NCBI GenBank assembly: GCA_964396595.1
Contig: CAYNFR010000014.1
Span: forward strand, 1 to 64,000
Source: CAYNFR01 sp964396595
GTDB lineage: Bacteria; Bacteroidota; Bacteroidia; Chitinophagales; Saprospiraceae
Direction: 5' to 3'
Length of the DNA stretch: 64,000 bases
Shown: positions 53,144 through 61,969 of the stretch, in pieces
Numbering within the stretch: the stretch's first letter is position 1
Layout of the letters: the number at the start of each line of letters is the position of its first letter
Translations under genes and position numbers: made by a program
Notes under the pieces: generated by a model
Seen by the model: only the letters and a program-made list of their open reading frames with translations
Told to the model about the DNA's origin: nothing
Database searches by the model: none

Positions 53144-53698
53144 ATGTCCCGAATAGGAAAAGCACCAATACCTGTAAGTTCAGGTTTATCATTAGATATA
53201 AGCAATAGTAACTTGGTATCTGTTAAGGGTCCTAAAGGTAGCTTAAGTGAGCAGATCCATCCTGATATCACAGTTAAATTAGAAGACGGTTCTATACTAG
53301 TTACTAGACCTACTGACCAAAAAAGACACAAGGCTTTGCATGGACTTTCAAGATCACTTGTAAATAATATGGTTGTCGGTGTAACAGAAGGGTACAGCAA
53401 GCATCTAGAGTTAATAGGTGTTGGTTATAGAGTTGCGAACACGGGCAATGTATTAGAGATATCTGTAGGATATTCGCATCCAATATTTTTTGTAGTTCCG
53501 AAGGAGCTAGGAGTCGAAACAAAAATGGAAAAGGGGTCAAACCCCACTATCATCCTTACAGGTATAGATAAACAATTAATAGGTCAAGTATCAGCTAAGA
53601 TCAGAGCATTTAGAAAACCTGAGCCGTACAAAGGTAAAGGTATCCGATTCGTCGGAGAAGTGGTGCGTAGGAAAGCTGGTAAAACTTCTAAAAAATAA
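53144..53698 (+). CDS. rplF: 50S ribosomal protein L6
   Basis: A 184-residue protein near the factor-binding site. It has SRIGKAPIPVSSGL at the start and the C-terminal signature PEPYKGKGIRFVGEVVRRK. It begins 13 bases after rpsH. Confidence 0.99.
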   Translation: MSRIGKAPIPVSSGLSLDISNSNLVSVKGPKGSLSEQIHPDITVKLEDGSILVTRPTDQKRHKALHGLSRSLVNNMVVGVTEGYSKHLELIGVGYRVANTGNVLEISVGYSHPIFFVVPKELGVETKMEKGSNPTIILTGIDKQLIGQVSAKIRAFRKPEPYKGKGIRFVGEVVRRKAGKTSKK

Positions 53699-53703
53699 GT
53701 AAA

Positions 53704-54048
53704 ATGAGGGCTAAATTGACACCCAGGCAAAAAATCCACTTAAGGATCAGAAAATCAATTAAGGGTACTGCAGAGGTTCCAAGGCTGAATGTTTTCAGAA
53801 GTAATTGTGCAATTTATGCGCAATTAATTGATGATGAACGTGGACATACGCTGGTATCAGCTTCAAGTAGAGAGGTGAACAGTAAAGGATTAAATGTCGG
53901 TATAGCTAATCAAGTGGGTAAGCTCATAGCAGAGAGAGGTAGAGCCGCTCAGATTGAAAAAGTCGTTTTTGATCGTGGTGGGTACTTGTATCATGGGAGG
54001 GTAAAATCATTAGCTGATGGTGCCAGGGAAGGCGGGCTGAAATTTTAA
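53704..54048 (+). CDS. rplR: 50S ribosomal protein L18
   Basis: A 114-residue 5S rRNA-binding protein. It has RPR-like basic N-terminal residues, PRLNVFRSNCAIYAQLIDDERG and the end FDRGGYLYHGRVKSLADGAREGG. It begins 6 bases after rplF. Confidence 0.99.
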   Translation: MRAKLTPRQKIHLRIRKSIKGTAEVPRLNVFRSNCAIYAQLIDDERGHTLVSASSREVNSKGLNVGIANQVGKLIAERGRAAQIEKVVFDRGGYLYHGRVKSLADGAREGGLKF

Positions 54049-54061
54049 TTAAAAGAAGATC

Positions 54062-54577
54062 ATGAAAGAAAAAGATAATAGCTTAAGGATGGCTGACTCT
54101 GAACTAAAAGAGAAGCTCGTTAACTTAAACAGAGTTGCCAAAGTAACTAAGGGTGGAAGAACTTTCAGTTTTTCAGCTGTCGTAGTGGTAGGGGATGGGA
54201 ACGGTACTGTGGGACATGGTTTGGGAAAAGCAAGAGATGTACAAGAGTCGATAGCGAAGGCTGTTGAAGATGCAAAAAAACATCTTGTTCAGTTTCCTAT
54301 TGTAAACGGGACAATTCCACACGAACAGAAGGGGAAATTTGGGGCAGGGAAAGTGCTTATTAAACCTGCTTCAGATGGTACCGGTCTTATTGCTGGTGGT
54401 GCTATGCGAGCTGTATTGGAGATAGGAGGGTTGCACAATGTACTTGCTAAATCTCAAGGTTCTTCGAATCCCCACAATGTAATAAAAGCGACAATTGACG
54501 CCTTAACCAAGCTGCGTGCACCTCACACAGTTTCTAAAGACAGAGGTATCTCACTTAAAAAAATATTTGAAGGATAG
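54062..54577 (+). CDS. rpsE: 30S ribosomal protein S5
   Basis: A 171-residue protein near the mRNA entry channel, affecting accuracy. It has LVNLNRVAKVTKGGRTFSF, VVVGDGNGTVGHGLGKA and the end GSSNPHNVIKATIDALTKL. The next gene, rpmD, begins 6 bases after it. Confidence 0.99.
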   Translation: MKEKDNSLRMADSELKEKLVNLNRVAKVTKGGRTFSFSAVVVVGDGNGTVGHGLGKARDVQESIAKAVEDAKKHLVQFPIVNGTIPHEQKGKFGAGKVLIKPASDGTGLIAGGAMRAVLEIGGLHNVLAKSQGSSNPHNVIKATIDALTKLRAPHTVSKDRGISLKKIFEG

Positions 54578-54582
54578 TAGAG

Positions 54583-54762
54583 ATGGAAAAAATAAAAATA
54601 ACCCTAGTCAGGAGCATAATCAAAACCCCAAGAGTACAGAAGGCGACCGTGCTGGCACTGGGCTTGAGACGCATGAATCAGTCTGTAATCAAAGAGGCAA
54701 CCCCTCAGATTAAAGGTATGGTAGCTAAAGTCAATCATTTATTAACTGTAGAGACTGTTTAA
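54583..54762 (+). CDS. rpmD: 50S ribosomal protein L30
   Basis: A 59-residue small protein, read directly from the sequence: it starts MEKIKITLVRSIIKTP, continues ALGLRRMNQSVIKE and ends NHLLTVETV. It has the normal L30 length and the usual place between rpsE and rplO, with 5- and 3-base spacers. Confidence 0.97.
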   Translation: MEKIKITLVRSIIKTPRVQKATVLALGLRRMNQSVIKEATPQIKGMVAKVNHLLTVETV

Positions 54763-54765
54763 GAT

Positions 54766-55212
54766 ATGGAATTGCATAATTTAAAACCTGCCAAGGGGGC
54801 AACTTCCAGCCGCAAGAGAATCGCAAGAGGAGAAGGGTCTGGAAAAGGAGGAACGGCCACTAGAGGTCACAAAGGTGCGAAGTCGCGTTCAGGCTATTCG
54901 AGCAAAAGAAATCATGAGGGCGGTCAGATGCCTCTTCAGATGCGCTTACCGAAAAGAGGATTTAAGAGCCCTAATCGCACGGAGTATGTTACATTCAATG
55001 TGAGCAGAATCGAAGAGATATGTCAGCTCAAGGGTATCGCTGAGTTGAGTCCTGATATTTTCAAGTCACTTGGTTTAATAAAGAAAACTGACAAGGTGAA
55101 AATCCTTGGCAACGGCGATATTTCGAGTGCGGTAAAGATTAAAGCGCATGCATTTTCTACTTCAGCAACTGAAAAGATACAGGCTTGCGGAGGCAGTATT
55201 GAACAACTCTAA
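54766..55212 (+). CDS. rplO: 50S ribosomal protein L15
   Basis: A 148-residue late-assembly protein. The Gly/Arg-rich start RIARGEGSGKGGTATRG and GHKGAKSRSGYSSKRNHEGGQMPLQMRLPKRG form the extended arm. The C-terminal domain is at VKIKAHAFSTSATEKIQ. It sits just before secY. Confidence 0.99.
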   Translation: MELHNLKPAKGATSSRKRIARGEGSGKGGTATRGHKGAKSRSGYSSKRNHEGGQMPLQMRLPKRGFKSPNRTEYVTFNVSRIEEICQLKGIAELSPDIFKSLGLIKKTDKVKILGNGDISSAVKIKAHAFSTSATEKIQACGGSIEQL

Positions 55213-55221
55213 TTATTGCGA

Positions 55222-56592
55222 ATGAAGAAGTTCATAACCACCATAAAGAATATTTGGAGTATTAAAGAGCTTAGAAATAAGATCATTTTTACTTTGGCAC
55301 TAATTGCCATTTATCGAGTAGGATCATTTATTCCTATGCCAGGTGTTAACCCCGCAGCATTGGCTTCAGCCGCGTCTTCTAGAGCGGCTAATGACATACT
55401 TGGGTTAATCAACACGTTTGCAGGTGGTTCTTTTTTTAGAGCTTCGATTTTCGCATTAGGTATAATGCCCTACATTACTGCCAGTATCATCATTCAGTTA
55501 TTGGGTTTTGTAGTGCCTTACTTTCAGCGGTTACAACAGAAGGAAGGAGAGTCGGGAAGAAAAAAGATAACCCAGATTACAAGATGGTTAACAGTTGTTA
55601 TAACCCTTGTTCAAGGTGGCACTTATTTAGCGTATATCAATAGTATTCCTGGAGCAGTTACACCGACACTCTCACCAGCCATATTCTATTTTAGTAGCAT
55701 TGTCATATTGACTACGGGTACTGTCTTTGCGATGTGGTTAGGGGAAAGGATTACCGAAGAAGGGATCGGAAATGGTGTGTCCTTATTAATTATGATTGGT
55801 ATCATTGCCACTTTGCCTGCAGCATTTTTTGGTGAAATAGCTATACAATTACAGAGTAGTGGTCTATTTATATTTATCATAGAGTTGATCGTACTTTTTT
55901 TAATTGTCATGGCTTCCATCATGGTTGTCCAAGCCGTACGTCAAATACCCTTGCAATTTGCTAAACGCATGGTAGGTCGTGGCGAGGAAGGAGCAGTGCC
56001 GTTAGCTGGTACAAGGGATTATATTCCCTTGAAACTAAATGCGGCGGGAGTCATGCCTATAATTTTTGCTCAGGCGATTATGTTTTTACCAAGTATGGTT
56101 GCACAATGGGCTGCGGGATCAGGAGGAATTCAAAACGAATTTTTGATGAGTATGAACAATTGGAAGTCTGTTCCATACAACATCATCTTCTTTATCCTGG
56201 TAGTTGTATTTACATACGTGTATACCGCATTGTTGGTTAACCCCAAGCAATATGCAGAGTATCTCAAGCGACAAAACGCCTTCATCCCGGGAGTGAAGCC
56301 GGGCGAAAGTACTGAACAGTTTATTGACACTTTGACTACGAGAGTTACACTGCCCGGAAGTATATTTTTAGGAATTATATCTATATTCCCGGCAGTTGTT
56401 GCCGCGGCAGGTGTCAATGACGCCTTTGCATATTTTTTCGGTGGTACATCGTTGTTGATTCTTGTAGGTGTCGTATTGGATACACTACAACAAATAGAAA
56501 GTTACTTGCTTATGCGCAAGTATGATGGATTAGTAAAATCAGGAAAACTTAAGGGCAGAAGTGGCATGCAGCCTATTGGTGCCGGCATGTAA
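55222..56592 (+). CDS. secY: Preprotein translocase subunit SecY
   Basis: A 456-residue inner-membrane channel protein with about ten hydrophobic segments. The ATG at 55222 (MKKFITTIKNIW) is preferred to the TTG at 55216. Recognisable segments: GSFIPMPGVNPAAL after TM1, the plug and TM2b region FFRASIFALGIMPYITASIIIQLL, GERITEEGIGNGVSLLI, and the cytosolic loop NPKQYAEYLKRQNAFIPGVKPG. It forms the SecYEG channel for export and membrane insertion. It sits between rplO and map as in most bacteria, though adk is absent. Confidence 0.99.
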   Translation: MKKFITTIKNIWSIKELRNKIIFTLALIAIYRVGSFIPMPGVNPAALASAASSRAANDILGLINTFAGGSFFRASIFALGIMPYITASIIIQLLGFVVPYFQRLQQKEGESGRKKITQITRWLTVVITLVQGGTYLAYINSIPGAVTPTLSPAIFYFSSIVILTTGTVFAMWLGERITEEGIGNGVSLLIMIGIIATLPAAFFGEIAIQLQSSGLFIFIIELIVLFLIVMASIMVVQAVRQIPLQFAKRMVGRGEEGAVPLAGTRDYIPLKLNAAGVMPIIFAQAIMFLPSMVAQWAAGSGGIQNEFLMSMNNWKSVPYNIIFFILVVVFTYVYTALLVNPKQYAEYLKRQNAFIPGVKPGESTEQFIDTLTTRVTLPGSIFLGIISIFPAVVAAAGVNDAFAYFFGGTSLLILVGVVLDTLQQIESYLLMRKYDGLVKSGKLKGRSGMQPIGAGM

Positions 56593-56605
56593 TTGACTCC
56601 CTTTT

Positions 56606-57445
56606 ATGTTTTCAAGAATAATACTCAAGTCAGACGAAGAAATCGAATTAATAAGAAAGAATTGTCTGTTAGTGAGTGAAACTCTCGCCATGATTGCGTC
56701 AGAACTTAAAGAAGGAATGACGGGAGAGCAAATTGACAAGAAAGCGGAAGATTTTATAAGAGATCATGATTCTTTACCGGGCTTTAAAGGTCTTTATGGT
56801 TTTCCTTCAACACTTTGTATTAGTATTAATGAAGCTGTTGTACATGGTGTTCCGAGTAAAGTTCCATTTAAATCTGGTGATATTGTAAGTGTCGATTGTG
56901 GCGTTTATGCTAACGAATTCTACGGCGATGCTGCGTACACCTTTGCAATAGGTGAAGTATCGGAAGATATAATAAAACTATGTGTGGTTACTAAAGAGTC
57001 GCTGCAGCTCGGTATAGATCAAGCGGTTGTCAATAACAGAATCGGGGATATAAGCTATGCTATACAGAACCATTGTCAAGCCAAACATGGCTACGGAGTT
57101 GTACGTGAGTTGGTAGGTCATGGATTAGGCAAAAAGCTTCATGAAAAGCCGGAGGTACCTAATTATGGGATAAGAGGGAAAGGGCCTAAGATAGAAAATG
57201 GTTTAGTCATTGCTATCGAGCCAATGATCAATTTAGGTCGTAAAGAAGTGATGCAAGCACCAGATGGTAACACCATAGTAACGAAAGATGGCAAAGCGTC
57301 TGCGCACTATGAACATACCATTGCAGTTAGAAACGGTGTTGCTGATATTTTATCTGATCATGGTGTAATAGAGAAGGAAATAGATAAAAATAAAAATCTA
57401 AAGAAAATATCATTAAAAAAACAGATCTTTGCGCACCCAAATTAA
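56606..57445 (+). CDS. map: Type I methionine aminopeptidase
   Basis: A 279-residue cytosolic enzyme that removes the initiator methionine. The five metal ligands are present: D97 and D108 (VDCGVYANEFYGDAAYTF), H172 (ELVGHGLGKKLHEKP), E205 (AIEPMINLG) and E236 (YEHTIAV), with the substrate His80. The last ~25 residues are an extra basic tail. It follows secY by 13 bases; infA follows 2 bases later. Confidence 0.98.
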   Translation: MFSRIILKSDEEIELIRKNCLLVSETLAMIASELKEGMTGEQIDKKAEDFIRDHDSLPGFKGLYGFPSTLCISINEAVVHGVPSKVPFKSGDIVSVDCGVYANEFYGDAAYTFAIGEVSEDIIKLCVVTKESLQLGIDQAVVNNRIGDISYAIQNHCQAKHGYGVVRELVGHGLGKKLHEKPEVPNYGIRGKGPKIENGLVIAIEPMINLGRKEVMQAPDGNTIVTKDGKASAHYEHTIAVRNGVADILSDHGVIEKEIDKNKNLKKISLKKQIFAHPN

Positions 57446-57447
57446 AA

Positions 57448-57666
57448 ATGGCTAAAAAGGATTTAATAAAGCAAGACGGAATCATTGAAGAGGCACTATC
57501 AAATGCCATGTTTCGTGTGAGGTTAGAAAATAGCCATTTGATAACGGCTACCATATCTGGTAAAATGAGGATGCATTATATCAAGATATTGCCAGGGGAT
57601 AAGGTTGCAGTAGAGATGTCACCTTATGATTTAACAAGAGGAAGAATAACATTTAGATATAAATAG
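57448..57666 (+). CDS. infA: Translation initiation factor IF-1
   Basis: A 72-residue S1/OB-fold factor that blocks the A site during initiation. It has the start AKKDLIKQDGIIEEALSNAMFRV, with LPGDKVAVEMSPYDLTRGRITFR at the end. It begins 2 bases after map. Confidence 0.99.
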   Translation: MAKKDLIKQDGIIEEALSNAMFRVRLENSHLITATISGKMRMHYIKILPGDKVAVEMSPYDLTRGRITFRYK

Positions 57667-57673
57667 TAAAAGA

Positions 57674-57790
57674 ATGAAAGTCAGAGCTTCGGTTAAAAAA
57701 AGATCTGAAGATTGTAAGATCATCAAGCGAAAGGGTGTCATTTTTATTATAAATAAGAAGAATCCGAAATTTAAACAAAGACAAGGTTAG
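57674..57790 (+). CDS. rpmJ: 50S ribosomal protein L36 (zinc-site degenerate form)
   Basis: A 38-residue protein read directly from the sequence: it starts MKVRASVKKRSEDCKI and ends FKQRQG. In the usual zinc-binding L36 the metal is held by three Cys and one His. Here only C14 remains; the others are Ser, Asn and Lys. This zinc-free form is the one expected in Bacteroidota. It starts 7 bases after infA and rpsM follows 3 bases later. Confidence 0.97.
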   Translation: MKVRASVKKRSEDCKIIKRKGVIFIINKKNPKFKQRQG

Positions 57791-57793
57791 GAT

Positions 57794-58171
57794 ATGGCTC
57801 GTATAGCAGGTGTAGATTTACCAAGAAACAAAAGAGGCGTCATCGGTCTTACGTACATATATGGTGTAGGTAGGAGTAGAGCTAAAGAGATTCTGCAACA
57901 TGCCGGTGTGAGTGAGGAGACTAAGGTCAACGGATGGTCTGATGACAATATCCGGATAATATCAAAGATGCTCCAAGACGATTTCAAGGTGGAAGGAGAA
58001 TTAAGGAGTGAGGTCCAGTTGAATATCAAGCGTCTTATGGATATTGGTTGCTACAGAGGTATAAGACATAGAAAAGGTCTCCCTGTAAGAGGACAAAGTA
58101 CCAAGACTAATGCACGTACTAGAAAGGGAAGAAAGAAAACAGTTGCTAACAAGAAAAAAGCTACTAAATAA
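57794..58171 (+). CDS. rpsM: 30S ribosomal protein S13
   Basis: A 125-residue protein of the 30S head touching P-site tRNA. It has RIAGVDLPRNKRGVIGLTYIYGVG and the basic tail RHRKGLPVRGQSTKTNARTR. It is the first gene of the alpha cluster. Confidence 0.99.
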   Translation: MARIAGVDLPRNKRGVIGLTYIYGVGRSRAKEILQHAGVSEETKVNGWSDDNIRIISKMLQDDFKVEGELRSEVQLNIKRLMDIGCYRGIRHRKGLPVRGQSTKTNARTRKGRKKTVANKKKATK

Positions 58172-58177
58172 TAAATA

Positions 58178-58564
58178 ATGGCTAAAGCGAAAAAAGTCAA
58201 AAAAAGAAAGGTAATCGTCTCGCCTGAGGGTATAGCGTTTATTCAAGCATCATTCAACAACATAATCATATCACTTTGTAATAAGAAAGGAGAAGTTATT
58301 AGTTGGGCATCGGCAGGGAAAGCTGGATTTAAGGGTTCGAAAAAGAACACGCCATATGCAGCACAGCTTGCCGCTAATGATGCAGCCAAAGTAGCTTATG
58401 ATCTAGGCCTGAGAGCTGTTGAAGTGAATGTTAACGGTCCTGGAGCAGGACGAGAGGCGGCTATTAGAGCAATTGACACGACAGGTGTAAAGGTTTTGAG
58501 GATAAAGGATACAACTCCGGTTCCGCACAACGGATGCAGACCTCCGAAAAGAAGAAGAGTTTAA
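58178..58564 (+). CDS. rpsK: 30S ribosomal protein S11
   Basis: A 128-residue platform protein. It has AFIQASFNNIIISLCNKKGEV and VNVNGPGAGREAAIRAI, and ends in NGCRPPKRRRV. It begins 6 bases after rpsM. Confidence 0.99.
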   Translation: MAKAKKVKKRKVIVSPEGIAFIQASFNNIIISLCNKKGEVISWASAGKAGFKGSKKNTPYAAQLAANDAAKVAYDLGLRAVEVNVNGPGAGREAAIRAIDTTGVKVLRIKDTTPVPHNGCRPPKRRRV

Positions 58565-58588
58565 TATTATAGCTGAACATAATTAAGA

Positions 58589-59197
58589 ATGGCAAGATAT
58601 ACCGGACCACGAGCGAAGAAAGCTAGAGCATTTGGAGAACCAATTTTCGGATCATCAAGTGCTTTTGATAAGAGAAAATATCCTCCCGGCCAGCATGGCC
58701 CATCCAAAAGGCGCAAACAGAAGTCAGACTATGCAATCCAGCTAATGGAAAAGCAAAAGGCCAAGTACACGTATGGTGTATTGGAAAGACAGTTTAGAAA
58801 TACGTTTGAGAAAGCTTCTAGCAAGAAAGGTGTTACAGGCGAGATCCTATTACAAATGCTTGAAGCTAGATTGGATAATACTGTTTTTAGATTAGGCATT
58901 GCACCTACAAGACGTGGAGCACGCCAGTTAGTCTCCCATAAGCATATATGTGTTAATGGGGTAGTAACGAATAGCCCATCATTCATCTTGACGCCCGGTG
59001 ATGTTGTAACCGTACGTGGTAAATCACAGAACTTGGGCGTTATAGTTAATAACGAGGGTTCTAGGGAGGTTAAAAAGTGGTCATGGTTAGAGTGGAATCC
59101 AGATCTAAAAGAAGGCAGATTCTTAACTTATCCGGAGAGAGAGAAAATACCGGAAAAAATTAACGAACAATTGATTGTGGAATTATACTCTAAGTAA
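58589..59197 (+). CDS. rpsD: 30S ribosomal protein S4
   Basis: A 202-residue early 16S rRNA-binding protein. The start ARYTGPRAKKARAFGEP and the S4 RNA-binding domain LEARLDNTVFRLGIAPTRRGARQLV with HKHICVNG are intact. In E. coli it regulates the alpha operon. Confidence 0.99.
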   Translation: MARYTGPRAKKARAFGEPIFGSSSAFDKRKYPPGQHGPSKRRKQKSDYAIQLMEKQKAKYTYGVLERQFRNTFEKASSKKGVTGEILLQMLEARLDNTVFRLGIAPTRRGARQLVSHKHICVNGVVTNSPSFILTPGDVVTVRGKSQNLGVIVNNEGSREVKKWSWLEWNPDLKEGRFLTYPEREKIPEKINEQLIVELYSK

Positions 59198-59238
59198 TCC
59201 ACCGATTTAAGAATAATATTACTACGTAATCTATAAGG

Positions 59239-60240
59239 ATGAGTATCTTAAACTTTCAAAAACCAGACAAAATATTACTTCAGAAAGGTGACGATTTCGA
59301 AGGATATTTTGAATTCAAACCATTGGAGCCCGGCTTCGGTCAGACCATAGGCAATTCACTAAGACGAGTGCTTTTATCCTCTTTGGAAGGTGTGGCAATC
59401 TCTTCAGTTAGAATTGCCGGCGTCGATCACGAGTTTTCTACAATTAAAGGTGTCGTAGAAGACGTCGTAGATATCATATTAAACCTTAAGCAAGTAAGGT
59501 TGAAGAGGGCACTTGTAGATGACGATAGTACAGAAGAGAAGATCTATCTGACAATCAGTGGCAAGAATCAGTTTGTTGCTGGAGACATAGAGGCGCATAC
59601 GAATTTATTCAAAGTCATGAATCCTGATTTTGTTATTTGTAACATGGAGCCATTCGTATCTCTTGAGATGGAAATAATTGTATCCAAAGGAAGAGGATAT
59701 TCTCCTGCGTCAGAAAATCTGCCGAAAGATGCTCCTATTGGTGTAATTCCGGTTGATGCAATTTATACTCCTATAAAGAAGGTGTCATATAAAATTGAGA
59801 ATACGCGTGTTGGTCAAAAGACAGATTACGAGAAGCTGACATTAGAGATTAAAACAGATGGAACTATTCATCCTGAGGATGCCGTTAAGTCAGCTTCTAA
59901 GATTCTGATTCAACATCTGATGCTGATTACGGATGAGAATATCACATTTGAGGATTCTTCGAAGAGAGAAGAAAACATAGTAGATGAGCATATCTTACAT
60001 ATGCGTAAACTATTAAAAACGTCGCTTGAAGATCTCGATCTATCTGTAAGGGCATATAATTGTCTTAAAGCAGCGAAGATTAACTCTCTAGGAGAAATGG
60101 TAAAGTTTGACACCCACGAGTTATTGAAGTTCCGCAATTTTGGAAAGAAATCATTAGTCGAGATAGAGGAATTATTAACAGAAAAGGGTTTGACCTTTGG
60201 TATGGATTTATCAAAGTATAAATTAGAGGAAGATTTATAG
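59239..60240 (+). CDS. rpoA: DNA-directed RNA polymerase subunit alpha
   Basis: A 333-residue subunit that starts polymerase assembly. The N-terminal domain has GFGQTIGNSLRRVLLSSLEGVA. The C-terminal domain has the helix-hairpin-helix SVRAYNCLKAAKINSLGEMV and FGKKSLVEIEELL, which binds DNA and activators. Length is normal. Confidence 0.99.
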   Translation: MSILNFQKPDKILLQKGDDFEGYFEFKPLEPGFGQTIGNSLRRVLLSSLEGVAISSVRIAGVDHEFSTIKGVVEDVVDIILNLKQVRLKRALVDDDSTEEKIYLTISGKNQFVAGDIEAHTNLFKVMNPDFVICNMEPFVSLEMEIIVSKGRGYSPASENLPKDAPIGVIPVDAIYTPIKKVSYKIENTRVGQKTDYEKLTLEIKTDGTIHPEDAVKSASKILIQHLMLITDENITFEDSSKREENIVDEHILHMRKLLKTSLEDLDLSVRAYNCLKAAKINSLGEMVKFDTHELLKFRNFGKKSLVEIEELLTEKGLTFGMDLSKYKLEEDL

Positions 60241-60261
60241 CAGTTGTAAGAATAAGTTGCC

Positions 60262-60762
60262 ATGAGACACGGAAAAAAATTCAATCATTTAGGGAGAAAA
60301 AAAGGTCATAGAGATGCTTTGCTTAAAAACATGGCTTCCTCGTTGATAGAGCATAAACGAATAAACACGACGCTTGCTAAAGCCAAAGCATTACGTGTAT
60401 ATGTCGAGCCATTGATCACTAAATCCAAAAATAACACGACTCACTCGCGCAGGGTAGTATTTAGTTATCTCCAATCAAAGACAGCTGTAGATGAATTGTT
60501 TACTGTAGTTTCTGAGAAGGTAATAGACAGACCAGGAGGATACACTCGGATTATCAAAACCGGATTTAGAAAGGGTGATGGTGCCGAGATGGCAATGATT
60601 GAATTGGTCGATTTTAACGCACTGTTGCTTAATAAAGTGGAGAAAGTCGCCAAGAAAACAAGAAGAGGGCGAAGTAGTTCTTCCATTACAGGTGCAGACC
60701 AAATTGGTGCTGCAGCGGCTGTTACACAAAAAAACACTATTACTGATTTAGAAGAAGAATAG
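60262..60762 (+). CDS. rplQ: 50S ribosomal protein L17
   Basis: A 166-residue protein at the tunnel exit. It has MRHGKKFNHLGRKKGHRDAL at the start and ERR-type GYTRIIKTGFRKGDGAEMAMIELV. A ~45-residue low-complexity C-terminal extension (Ser/Ala-rich, ending LEEE) makes it longer than E. coli L17. It is the last gene of the ribosomal run. Confidence 0.98.
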   Translation: MRHGKKFNHLGRKKGHRDALLKNMASSLIEHKRINTTLAKAKALRVYVEPLITKSKNNTTHSRRVVFSYLQSKTAVDELFTVVSEKVIDRPGGYTRIIKTGFRKGDGAEMAMIELVDFNALLLNKVEKVAKKTRRGRSSSSITGADQIGAAAAVTQKNTITDLEEE

Positions 60763-60788
60763 ATTTTAATAATTATTAATACTATCAT

Positions 60789-60831
60789 AAGGGGTGAGAA
60801 CGACTAAGTACTCACCCCTTTTGTTATTTTT
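60789..60831 (+). terminator. Terminator of the S10-spc-alpha gene run
   Basis: A 10-bp perfect stem AAGGGGTGAG/CTCACCCCTT (60789-60798 with 60811-60820), a 12-base loop and T-rich tail (TTGTTATTTTT). It lies 26 bases after the rplQ stop. Confidence 0.92.
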
Positions 60832-60832
60832 G
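60825..60832 (+). promoter_or_regulatory. Candidate -7 box for carA inside the terminator tail
   Basis: TATTTTTG is a full TAnnTTTG match, 21 bases before the carA ATG, formed by the T tract of the rplQ terminator. No TTG is found at the -33 distance, which falls in the hairpin loop. Confidence 0.35.
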
Positions 60833-60853
60833 TGGCGAAATGAATAAGGGTTT

Positions 60854-61969
60854 ATGTCTTTAGCAGGAGTTAATGATGCCATATTGATGTTGGCAGATGG
60901 AATGATTTATAGAGGAAGGTCTTATGGTATTGTAGGTGTCGCTACAGGTGAGATATGCTTTAATACTGGCATGACAGGATATCAGGAAATTTTTACCGAT
61001 CCATCTTATTTCGGTCAGATTATGGTCACAACCAATGCGCATATAGGCAACTATGGTGTGTCTGATGAAGAGATAGAGTCGAACAATATTCAGATCAATG
61101 GACTAGTATGTAAGAATTTTACCTATAACTACAGCCGTATTTTGGCTTCTGAAGACATCAAGTCTTATTTTACTAATCGTGGTAAAGTAGTTATTGCGGA
61201 CTTAGACACCCGATCAATAGTACGGTACATCAGGAGTAAAGGTGCTATGAATGCTATCATTAGCAGTGACCCTGACCTATCTATTGAAGAGCTACGGAGA
61301 CAATTGAGTTTAGTACCGTCTATGGATGGACTAGAGCTTTCTTCTGTCGTTTCGACAAAGGAGGCATATGAATTAAAGTCGACTGATGCCAAGTTTAAAG
61401 TAGCTGTTCTGGATTATGGGGTCAAGAAGAATATCCTACGTTGTTTTCTGGAGCGAAAGTGCTCGGTCAAGGTTTTTCCGGCCAAGACTAGTTTTGAGGA
61501 AATTGAAGCATGGTCTCCGGATGGATATTTTATAAGTAATGGTCCGGGAGATCCGGCGAGCATGGATTATGCAGTAGGTTTCACAAAAAAGGTTTTGACA
61601 AAAGAGAAACCCTTATTCGGTATATGTCTAGGACATCAAATATTGGCTTTAGCCTTAGATGTTCCAACATATAAAATGCATCATGGCCATAGGGGCATTA
61701 ATCACCCTGTAAAAAATTTACTATCGGGGAGGTGCGAGATAACATCACAAAACCATGGATTTGGTGTAAGTCCTGATGCTTTAGCACAAAGAAGTGATGA
61801 CATAGAAATAACTCATGTAAATTTGAATGACGGAACAATTGAGGGGATAAGACATAAGCGCTTACCTGCTTTCAGTGTACAATATCATCCCGAGTCATCA
61901 CCCGGTCCGCATGATTCTAGATATCTGTTTAATAACTTTGTTGAATTAATAAAAGAAAAGAAAAAATGA
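60854..61969 (+). CDS. carA: Carbamoyl-phosphate synthase small subunit
   Basis: A 371-residue glutamine amidotransferase subunit that passes ammonia to CarB for arginine and pyrimidine synthesis. The class I triad is visible: Cys258 in FGICLGHQILALAL and the His/Glu of VQYHPESSPGPHDS near the C terminus. The N-terminal domain has GEICFNTGMTGYQEIFTDPSY. carB is not in the window. Its stop overlaps the eno start (ATGA), so eno is probably translationally coupled. Confidence 0.98.
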   Translation: MSLAGVNDAILMLADGMIYRGRSYGIVGVATGEICFNTGMTGYQEIFTDPSYFGQIMVTTNAHIGNYGVSDEEIESNNIQINGLVCKNFTYNYSRILASEDIKSYFTNRGKVVIADLDTRSIVRYIRSKGAMNAIISSDPDLSIEELRRQLSLVPSMDGLELSSVVSTKEAYELKSTDAKFKVAVLDYGVKKNILRCFLERKCSVKVFPAKTSFEEIEAWSPDGYFISNGPGDPASMDYAVGFTKKVLTKEKPLFGICLGHQILALALDVPTYKMHHGHRGINHPVKNLLSGRCEITSQNHGFGVSPDALAQRSDDIEITHVNLNDGTIEGIRHKRLPAFSVQYHPESSPGPHDSRYLFNNFVELIKEKKK

